A stretch of 64,000 nt of DNA from Brachionus manjavacas (Eukaryota > Rotifera > Eurotatoria > Ploima > Brachionidae): assembly GCA_019054805.1 (NCBI GenBank), contig JAHQIY010000020.1:496001-560000 (forward strand). The letters are read 5' to 3'. Positions 58,801 through 64,000 of the stretch are shown in pieces. Positions within the stretch are counted from its first letter, which is position 1. The number at the start of each line of letters is the position of its first letter. The notes under the pieces are model-generated. The model had not been told where the DNA came from. It made no database searches and saw nothing but the letters and a program-made list of their open reading frames with translations. Position numbers and translations under genes: made by a program.

Positions 58801-59728
58801 CAAGCTCAAGTCAGACGAAGAGCTAGGCTTGAACTCGGCCATAGTGATCAAGAGAGTGGACAGACGCGCTTCTAGCGGCGACGAGTACGAGGACGTGTTC
58901 AACTCGCCGCCAGAGGTCAAGCGGCAGTCGTTCGACTTCGACTCCGCTCCGTTGGCCAAGTGCGAAACACTCGAGGACGACGACGACTCGGAGCCCAAGC
59001 GCGCCTTGCTCAAGGCCGACCTAAAGCTCAGCTTCGGCTCCGACTCCTCGTCGTCCAATGAAGAGTTCAGCTCTTCGTCTCTGATCGAGTCTTTTAACGC
59101 TTTGAATGTGGACAACAGTCCGCGTCTGAAGCGCTCTGCCATCAACAGAAAGAGAGTGCTGAATGAGGAAAAGAAAATAGTCAAGCAAAACCAGGACAGA
59201 CGGCTGCGCATGTCCCAGGAGCTGCAGCGAAAGCTAGATGAGCTGCGGCACAAGAAAGACGAGTTCAGCAAGAACGTGAGCGATCTGGAGAAAAGGATCG
59301 GTGCGCTGGACTTGCACAATCTTTGTTATGAGAGTGTGAAGAAGACCCTCGAGGCCAAGGTGCTCAATTTCATTCACTGCAAGAACATATTGATGAGGAT
59401 AGAAAACGAGCTGATCATTCAGAGCCAAGCGTTGGCCATTGAGGACCGGTTGTCCGAGTGCCAGCTCAAGTTGAAGGAGACAATTGATTTGCCCGAGGAG
59501 CAGAAGAGTGTGCAGATAAGGGAGAAGGAAAAGTGGCTGATGGAAAGACTGGTCGATTTTATAGAGGAAAAGGACCGACTTGTCGATCAGTTGGAAAAGC
59601 TGAAAATGATGGAGACCGAGGAGGACAAGTTTGTGCTCGACATTTTGAGCAAAGAGGCTAGTCAAGACTTTCTGAGCTCGTCTAATGATCTTTTTCAGCA
59701 ATTCAAGTCTTTTAATGATATTATCTAG
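48044..59728 (+). CDS. MICAL-type F-actin monooxygenase
   Basis: Flavin monooxygenase that oxidises actin methionines and disassembles filaments (family knowledge). Long form exons: 48044-49800, 54936-55561, 55618-55740, 58260-59728; phases 2, 1 and 1 agree; 1324 residues. Domains: FAD/NADPH monooxygenase (GSGPVG 109-114; ADGRR about 232-236; VGDSLLEPFWPLGTG near 406), CH (about 545-655), LIM (C745 to H802, eight zinc ligands), an acidic Ser-rich linker, and a bMERB helical domain (about 1130-1310) that binds Rab GTPases in homologues. The start is the first in-frame ATG, giving the usual short leader before the monooxygenase. The 5.1-kb first intron is packed with transposons. An alternative last exon (55811-55917) is listed separately. 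AATAAA at 59846. Confidence 0.94.
49899..51286 (-). mobile_element. Mariner-like element with 480-bp inverted repeats
   Basis: Termini AAGTTCACGAAATTCAAAAA (49899 on) and its complement ending at 51286, next to TA on both sides (49897-49898 and 51287-51288). The inverted arms reach about 480 bp (TTGTTGGCTAAAAAAAAGGA and its partner near 51105; CGAGGGATCAATTATGACCC and its partner near 51050). The centre keeps a minus-strand transposase C-terminus. It is the fuller sibling of 9945-10792 and sits just after the MICAL exon 1 donor. Confidence 0.85.
50429..50699 (-). pseudogene. Tc1/mariner-type transposase C-terminal fragment
   Basis: The minus strand reads [36 protein letters not shown], stop, AEAKEKYLGSELSKKLIRRF, WRCLVGYNSGATYGQVLKAY, ending at TAA 50429-50431. 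LP-LNL-NPIE-LW--LK is the block around the catalytic Glu. The upstream D-containing blocks are missing and one stop is internal. Confidence 0.8.
51371..52438. mobile_element. piggyBac-like element, TTAA duplication
   Basis: Left end CACTAGAAGCACCAAAACGA preceded by TTAA (51367-51370); right end …TTTTGGTGCTTCTAGTG followed by TTAA (52439-52442). Just inside the left end is the palindrome CGAGTCATTTTGACTCG, imperfect at the right. TTAA target sites and CNCTAG termini fit piggyBac. A second, internal terminus (ATTAGAAGCACCAAAAAGAG, about 52039) suggests a rearranged or nested copy. Only a small basic coding patch remains (51798-51921). It is inserted at the 3' end of the LINE piece at 52443-53010. 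A LINE-type hairpin tail lies at about 51530-51560. Confidence 0.8.
51798..51921 (-). pseudogene. Basic AT-hook-like tail inside the piggyBac-like element
   Basis: The minus strand reads AKNRRRVKKRGRKPKPKNQE, then SNDDKVDVTSSPKKYKLRQR and K before a stop. KRGRKPKP resembles an AT-hook or nuclear-localisation tail. There is no upstream domain, so it is probably a leftover end of a transposon protein. Confidence 0.4.
52443..53010 (-). mobile_element. 5'-truncated LINE, post-RT region
   Basis: The minus strand reads KIESQKEIKFLGIKFDSKLT, FTPMVDEIKQRCSSRLNLIK, SLIGSIIDYSFPCLNSLSET, NIKKIQVLQNSAVRFILKPK, then HHEAFNKLKFLNVSRGLN: the conserved region after the RT domain. Its 3' noncoding sequence (52455-52570) matches 62385-62530. 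The 3' end was interrupted by the piggyBac-like insertion at TTAA 52439. Antisense to MICAL. Confidence 0.8.
53203..53640 (-). pseudogene. piggyBac transposase C-terminal fragment with terminus
   Basis: The minus strand at 53468-53203 reads DVHDYNSKKVGVDLINKLAK, FYSV, stop, APTRRCPVQVFYSIINLACI, SSWILNKSVNKCNISRRDFL, IKLVEEIEK. This is the piggyBac block YN..KGGVD..D…Y…R.TRRW.…FY.LLD.A..NA, including the catalytic GVD Asp. The terminus CGAGTCATTTTGACTCG, TTTTGGTGCTTC at 53605-53635 is the same as the TTAA-flanked element at 51371-52438, tying this transposase to that terminus family. Confidence 0.75.
53641..54371. other. AT-rich MICAL intron sequence
   Basis: I recognise no element. It includes a poly-pyrimidine/AG site near 54201 (CTATCTTTTCAG) that could look like an acceptor, but the sequence after it does not continue the CH domain. 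Confidence 0.45.
54372..54780 (-). pseudogene. Mariner/IS630-like transposase C-terminal fragment, copy 2
   Basis: The first 290 bp are near-identical to 45835-46125 (ANLPESKPFKYFWSILKGKV). This copy extends further: the minus strand at 54777-54660 reads VIESGNAINRIVHQDECLSR, RLLPSSKSFSQTKIF, like the SGNAIN.EVY..ECL.KRLLPFI block before the second catalytic Asp. A frameshift separates the two parts and the catalytic Glu is Lys in both copies. Confidence 0.7.
54936..55740 (+). CDS. MICAL exons 2-3: CH end and LIM domain
   Basis: 54936-55561 completes the CH domain (IDFKQLEQQNDIKQNLHTLF, DIIEQKLGFLVEDWAKEDFL), then a basic/acidic linker (LAKRRRPMTILDNESVP; GLRRRGSLVKSAV) and LIM zinc ligands C745, C748, H and C in LHANCFRCQDC. 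55618-55740, after a 56-bp intron, supplies the last pair (FFCNNH, C799 and H802) and ends EYESP in phase 1 at a GTAAGT donor. Splitting a LIM domain across two exons with the zinc ligands restored supports the join. Confidence 0.92.
55811..55917 (+). CDS. Alternative MICAL last exon encoding a membrane tail
   Basis: After a 70-bp intron (GTAAGT donor at 55741; ACTTATAG acceptor ending 55810) the phase-1 join gives Gln, then LFHSVAKIHIILLVLLFSII, LISIAFYLTNHSFE and TGA at 55915-55917. About 20 consecutive hydrophobic residues followed by a six-residue polar end make a C-terminal transmembrane anchor. The protein would be 870 residues: monooxygenase, CH, LIM, anchor, without bMERB. AATAAA at about 56057 could end the transcript. 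The distal exon at 58260 has the same phase, so the two are mutually exclusive last exons (inference). A chance hydrophobic frame cannot be excluded without RNA. Confidence 0.55.
56342..56961. mobile_element. MITE rich in TGGTCACATA motifs
   Basis: Terminal inverted repeats GTCTATTGCGATATGTGACC (56342 on) and the complement ending at 56961 (…CATATCGCAATAGAC), continuing through CAGTTG(A/G)TCACA. The interior repeats GGTCACATA or its complement about ten times on both strands. Related ends occur at 17293 and 35656, the latter beside a transposase remnant. It lies in the intron between the two alternative MICAL last exons. Confidence 0.8.
56962..58259. other. MICAL intron with a GC-rich island
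   Basis: A LINE-tail-like phrase (TTAAATGCCGAGCTTAAGGA) lies near 57001. 57236-57430 is a GC-rich island with GCCGG/CCGGC repeats and a hairpin GCGGTC…GACCGC (about 57357-57376). The rest is A/T-rich up to the acceptor ATTAAG at 58259; the repeated phrase GGGTGTCTGACCCCC (57893-57907) is unexplained. Confidence 0.5.
58260..59728 (+). CDS. MICAL distal last exon: acidic linker and bMERB domain
   Basis: It joins in phase 1 (C+AC, His) to exon 3 and reads KLDVAFDTTDYFNDLQRDKF, then a Ser/Glu/Asp-rich linker with EEEETEEKAN, DSEDESESEDD and several RRxS sites, and from about 59160 a long helical segment: QDRRLRMSQELQRKLDELRH, FSKNVSDLEKRIGALD, RIENELIIQSQALAIEDRLS, EKEKWLMERLVDFIEEKDRL, VDQLEKLKMMETEEDKFV. 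That is the bMERB pattern (bivalent MICAL/EHBP Rab-binding), a coiled helical domain. Stop TAG 59726-59728. Like exon 1 it is G+C-rich. Confidence 0.9.
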
Positions 59729-60325
59729 CTGTCTAAATTTTTTATAATTATTTATTTTTTTCATTACCATGTTTTTTTTTCTCTTTTTTTTGATTACCTA
59801 AATAACCAAGTTTTATGATATATATTTTTTATTAATTGAGTTTTAAATAAAATTTTATTCAATTTATTTTTACACAGCAATCTCAACTAAAGCAACCAAA
59901 AATAAAGAGGTTTTTTTTTAATTTTAATTTCAGATTTTTTTAATCGAGTTTTTCTTATTTATCATCCAAATTCCTGCTGAACTCGACTTTCTTGTGTCCA
60001 TCAAAAGCAAAGAAGCCCTACCATTTTGATCCTTTGATAAACAAATGAATATTCATGATCTTGGTAGTGATAATGAGGCAGACTAAGATAATGTAGTAGC
60101 AATTGACAAGAAAAAGCTGGACGTGGATGAATTGCGGGCTCAACAAAAACAATATAACTGAGTCCAATTTTTTTGCATTTTATTTAACATTGAATCTGCT
60201 ACTTTTCGACAAGTAAATTTCGTAAAGGTAAATTTCGACAAGATAAATTAGACAAGATTGTTAATTAGACAAAAAGACAAAAAAAAATTTTTAGGAAAAT
60301 TTAATTATCAAATTAAAAAATGGCT
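59729..60325. other. MICAL 3' flank
   Basis: 3'UTR with AATAAA at 59846-59851. At 60000-60160 a less A/T-simple stretch (CCATCAAAAGCAAAGAAGCC; GACAAGAAAAAGCTGGACGT) may be decayed coding sequence, but I cannot assign it. Confidence 0.4.
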
Positions 60326-60539
60326 CACTATTTAAAACTAAAGAAAAACATTTCTTATTTAAAGTAAAAAATTACGAAATTAAATAGTTTATTTTTTAAA
60401 TAAAGACAAATATAATTAAGTTAAAGTAAAATTAATCTTAAATAAAGGAAACTGTTTTTCATTAAAGTAAATTATTCTTTTCTAAAGTAAAAAAAATCCT
60501 ATCTAAAGTAAAATTTATCTAATTTAAATAGTCAATAAA

Positions 60540-61085
60540 TTATTTTTTTGATATTGCTCCATTGTTGGATTTCGGTGGTCTTCCACGCTTTCGTACACAT
60601 ACAAATTCTCTAACATCATCTTCTAATGGAGTATAAGTCAGTCGACTTAAAACTACAAAATGCTTACAAATCCCATGCTCAAGATAATAAACACAACTGC
60701 AACACTTTGGCCTTAACGAAATAAAATACTTGTTTGTGTTATCATATACACGATAAGCCGAATTCTTGTCTATTATATTAAAATCCAACAATGTAAGGTT
60801 ATCTGACTCGGTGATCAGTACATTATCTCTTTTTATAGTCAGATCAAAATTTTTTTGAGCTATACTAAGGTCTGTTGCCATTTTTACAACCATATTACAA
60901 CCTTCCAAAATAGTGCCGCGTTCATAATTAGTATAAATCTGTTTGATAACTTTATTAAATCCCTCAGTGTTATTGTTAGTGATTGAGAAGCCAGGCTGAC
61001 TAGAGAATAAAGGCCAGTTATTCCATTGTCTATCAAGCCATTGACCAATAAAATAATTCTTGAATTCAGTCGATTCAGGATACAT
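60540..61085 (-). pseudogene. MULE transposase C-terminus: SWIM finger and AT-hook
   Basis: 181 codons without a stop. NNWPLFSSQPGFSITNNNTE followed by GFNKVIKQIYTNYERG matches the 'TNN..E..N..' region after the MULE catalytic core; CCSCVYYLEHGICKHFV is a SWIM zinc finger (C-x-C…C-x-H); VRKRGRPPKSNNG is an AT-hook. It lacks an N-terminal half, and its first ATG is arbitrary. The intact reading frame suggests that it is young or retained. Confidence 0.7.
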
Positions 61086-61092
61086 AGACCAT

Positions 61093-61524
61093 TTACTTAA
61101 TATCCTCTATGTTTAACTTTTTCCTATTATTATTTAAATGTGACCTTATTTGCCTTGGATAAAGTTTCGGATTGTTTGCTAAGAGGTCGATAATAATTGT
61201 TTTTATTTTATCTGACAAGCCGTTTTCGTTACTATAGCTATCATATATATATTGGCAATGTTCGTATTTTTGTGCAATCGAACATACATTTTTAGTCTCG
61301 CATTTAATAGAACGGTATTTTACTGTACAATTAACATCGGCGTCACATATACGCAACTGCTGCTTTGCTTTATGCCTTTGCAGTTCATTGTTAAAACAGT
61401 AACCGCAATATGTATCACGATTTGTTTGATAAGCAAGTGACTTAGGTAAGCTATATGTCACAAAGTTTTTTAACTCTTGTATACTCATTTCTTCTTCTAA
61501 TATAGTACATTTGTTTTCGTCCAT
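61093..61524 (-). CDS. MULE N-terminal zinc-binding domain
   Basis: 143 codons from a good ATG: MDENKCTILEEEMSIQELKN, YCGYCFNNELQRHKAKQQLR, ICDADVNCTVKYRSIKCETK, YEHCQYIYDS, NPKLYPRQIRSHLNNN. The Cys/His pattern (CGYC…C…C…H-C) resembles the FLYWCH/WRKY-like N-terminal finger of MULE transposases, and 'P..I...L' is the usual spacer before the catalytic core. It ends at a TAA seven bases before the downstream frame begins, i.e. at the deletion junction. It could still be a DNA-binding protein if expressed. Confidence 0.6.
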   Translation of the reverse strand: MDENKCTILEEEMSIQELKNFVTYSLPKSLAYQTNRDTYCGYCFNNELQRHKAKQQLRICDADVNCTVKYRSIKCETKNVCSIAQKYEHCQYIYDSYSNENGLSDKIKTIIIDLLANNPKLYPRQIRSHLNNNRKKLNIEDIK

Positions 61525-62031
61525 TTTTAGTGAAACTTTAGAATTGTATGAAATTACTTTATTTTAGATTTTTTTGGCTATATATTACAATTATTTTACT
61601 TTAGAATAAAATACTTTTCTTTATGAAAAAATAGTTTCACTTTATTTGAGAGTTTTTTTCTTTAAAAAAGATAAGTTTTACTTTAAATAAGAAATGTTTT
61701 TCTTTAGTTCAAATATTATCTCTTAAAAAATATAAAAAAATTATTGATTAGAGTCTAATCATTAGACCGAAAAATTTATTAAGAAAAATTAATTGAAAAT
61801 GAAAAGAATGAAATTATAGAAAAAAATTGATAGAATTGAATTAATTTAGATAAATTAGTTAAGTTTTGATAAATTTCATGTTCATTGTAATCATTTAAAA
61901 TTTGATTTATGCGTTCTTCCAAAATAATGTAACAAGGCTTAAGTTATTAATTGAGTTAACTAAATCGTCCATAATAAAATAAAATAAAAAAACACATGCA
62001 ATAAAAATCTTGTCAAGTTTTGTCGAATATA

Positions 62032-62370
62032 CAGTGGTGATTTGATAACAATATTTTACGAAAAATTACGTAAAATATCGTTAATTAACAAAATTCTACC
62101 ACATTTTAGGTAAATTAACGTAAAATCCGAAAAGTGAGAAAGAGATATTTTACGAAAAACTGCGTAAATTTTCAGGATTTTGAGATAATTTTGGTAAAAA
62201 TTTGGTAAAATTCAAAATTTTTGAAAAGATGCCTTTTTTTTCGAAAAATCGAAAATTTAAAATAGTTTTTTTTATCATAAATTGGTTAAAAAAATAGTTT
62301 TTTTTAAATTGTTATAAAAAAAAACTATTTTAAATTTTCGATTTTTCGAAAAAAAAGGCATCTTTTCAAA
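62032..62370. mobile_element. Half mariner-type MITE with a 57-bp hairpin
   Basis: The left end CAGTGGTGATTTGATAAC follows TA (62030-62031) and runs into TTTACG-rich sequence, as in the element at 2862. A near-perfect hairpin follows: 62220-62275 (AAGATGCC…) pairs with 62313-62370 (…GGCATCTT). The right terminal arm is missing, so the element is truncated at about 62370, where LINE sequence begins. Confidence 0.6.
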
Positions 62371-62384
62371 ATATTATACAGAGA

Positions 62385-62600
62385 AGGTTTTGAATCAAGA
62401 TTTATCGAATATCCAACTCCATTGTGTAGTTGTTACCTTACAATTTCTTCTTTTATTCCTGACCTATCAAGTTTTTTATATTCTTTCATTTCTTAACCTT
62501 GATTTATCCTTTTTTTCTTTTTATTTTGTTTTATCTTATTTAACTTAGTTTTTAATTTGATTTTTTTAATGTTTTTTTATTCTGAAAGAGCATTAGGGTT
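62385..62600 (+). mobile_element. LINE 3' UTR, + strand
   Basis: GAATATCCAACTCCATTGTG and following sequence align with the 3' part of the minus-strand LINE at 52455-52570 (GAATACCCAACTCCATTGTG on its strand). It ends with TTTATTCTGAAAGAGCATTAG, the LINE tail motif. It is the only clear + strand LINE piece, and it lies outside the host genes. Confidence 0.65.
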
Positions 62601-62610
62601 ATGTCTAAAA

Positions 62611-64000
62611 CTTACACCCATTAAGATTGCGAAAAAACAACACCAGGTGTAAATTGCCAAAATTTTTACAAAATTTTAAATCTATTTTGTTGCATTTATT
62701 CCTAATTATCTGAATTTTACTGTGCCCTCATTTCCACCTAAAAAAAAATTTCATCGCCTTGAAATTTCGAATGAAAAAAAAAACAACACAAACTACCCAA
62801 AAACACCGTCATAACTTTCCAGAAACACTTCCAAGCTGATTATATTTTTGAATAGAGCATAAAAATGTTTACTAGAAAGTTTAGTTTTTTTTAAATTAAA
62901 TAATATGGTTTTCCATTAAAAATCGAAAAAACAACTTTTTTTGTTCTTCGACAATGCACCGTGATTTTTTTGTCTTTTTCCATGTTTTTTGCACAATATA
63001 AAATTGCCATTGTAAATAATAGATCCTGAGAAATCTGAAAAATAAAATCAGATTTCTTCTATCTGAATTAGTCTTAAAAGTAAATGTTTGCTCTTTTTTT
63101 GATTTTGTTAAATGTTTATAACACCTCTTCATTAGTCTTTTAAATCGAATACGTGGAAAAAGTTAAAAACAAATTTTTCATTTTCCTCATTAATTACTTA
63201 TTTTTGAAAAAATTAAAAAATGAAGCCATTTTAAATAAAGCATTAGTTGAATATTAAGCCATTTGTTATCCACTCCTAACTTTTAACACCATTGGTAGAT
63301 TTCTTCAAAGCTCCTTCAAAGGACACGCTGAATGAGAATGAGTGCTACGTTCTCATTCTTAAAACGGAATGAATTAAAACATATAAAAATAAAAAAACTT
63401 AGAAAATTAAAAAATAGAAAAATTCATCAATTTTTTAAAAAATTATAAAAAAATAAAAAAAAAAGAAATTTATCAAACAATCAATTAGTTATCAATTTAA
63501 AAGCATTTTTTTTCCATGTTTTTGATTATTTACGTTTTCTAGTTAAGATAATTTCTTAGTTTTTTTGTAATTCTATGTTTTGCTACACAACCGCCTTTCC
63601 ATTTATTTTTAGGGCGCCGACGTTTAATATCAAAATATTCGAGAAACTTTTTTTCAAATATTTTGATATTAAACACAAGTCTTAGGATATTGAAAGTGGT
63701 CAAACCACTTGTGCCAAAAGATGTTTTTATTTTGTAATTTTCGCTTTTCTAAAAGATTATTTTAAAAGGCATTGCAAATTTTAATGCAAAAATTCCCATA
63801 CAAAATTTAAATCTCTGATATAAAAATATGAAATGCAGATTTTTCTGCAAGTTTTAAAAGGTAAGACATCATTTTACAGTCCAGTTAAAAGAAAAAATTC
63901 AAAGAAATATTTGCCAATAAATTAATTTTTTCTAAACAAATTCCATGTTAAAATTGGAGATGAAATTAAATTTAGAATAGATCAGAGACAATAAATAAAT
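62611..64000. other. AT-rich sequence at window end
   Basis: No gene is supported. A 79-codon frame on the minus strand (62896-63132) is Lys/Arg/Phe-rich and unrecognised. A short inverted repeat GAATGAGAA…TTCTCATTC (about 63332-63359) and a perfect 18-bp hairpin (63622-63674) are present. Confidence 0.45.
63622..63674. repeat. Perfect 18-bp hairpin
   Basis: GTTTAATATCAAAATATT (63622-63639) is exactly complementary to 63657-63674, with a 17-nt loop. The surroundings are A/T-rich but the preceding GGGCGCCGACG is not. Function unknown; the stem is shorter than that of a typical miRNA precursor. Confidence 0.7.

Larger units (their letters stand above)
60326..61725 (-). mobile_element. Internally deleted MULE-like element
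   Basis: Inverted ends: ACTAAAGAAAAACATTTCTT (60341 on) with TATTTAAAGTAAAA pairs with 61690-61717 (…AAATGTTTTTCTTTAGT). The subterminal regions on both sides are studded with TTTACTTTA/TAAAGTAAA. Inside are two minus-strand frames: a zinc-knuckle-type N-terminal part and a C-terminal part with SWIM finger and AT-hook. The DDE catalytic core between them is missing. Exact ends and any 9-bp target duplication are not certain. Confidence 0.65.

Overview
The window is about three-quarters A+T, with GT-AG introns, multi-exon animal signalling genes and dense transposon debris. It is nuclear DNA of a small invertebrate. The AT bias, short (55-75 bp) introns beside transposon-inflated ones, and LINE/Tc1-mariner content would fit a monogonont rotifer such as Brachionus, but the taxon is inference only.

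Layout. Four host genes lie on the + strand. (1) 5006-20525: a type II diacylglycerol kinase (delta/eta type with C-terminal SAM domain). The window opens inside one of its introns, so the N-terminus is missing. (2) 21510-34413: a complete seven-exon receptor guanylate cyclase of the natriuretic-peptide-receptor type. (3) 37398-38321: a single-exon type II membrane sulfotransferase resembling tyrosylprotein sulfotransferase, with an altered PAPS 5'-phosphate loop. (4) 48044-59728: MICAL (FAD monooxygenase, CH, LIM, bMERB). All exon joins were worked out by hand from splice sites and phase; each gene closes into one open frame (1025 visible residues, 1072, 307 and 1324 residues). The DGK, cyclase and MICAL act on lipid second messenger, cGMP and actin redox control respectively; nothing indicates that they form a functional cluster.

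Mobile DNA. Introns and intergenic DNA hold at least nine LINE pieces (one nearly full length at 11395-14470), several Tc1/mariner elements and palindromic MITEs with TA target duplications (one nested in another), piggyBac-like elements with TTAA duplications, a deleted MULE with SWIM and AT-hook coding, a hAT-like MITE, an IS1595/ISXO2-like transposase remnant, a 529-bp foldback and a 41-bp tandem array. Several transposase tails were recognised only by reading degenerate frames.

Most interesting: MICAL has two phase-compatible last exons. The proximal one (55811-55917), after a 70-bp intron with consensus splice sites, replaces the bMERB region with a hydrophobic transmembrane tail, predicting a tail-anchored MICAL. 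Other points: the atypical sulfotransferase loop, conserved 3'-terminal hairpins on the LINEs, the antisense bias of intronic LINEs, and autonomous-remnant/deletion-derivative pairs of mariner elements. No tRNA, rRNA or CRISPR was seen.
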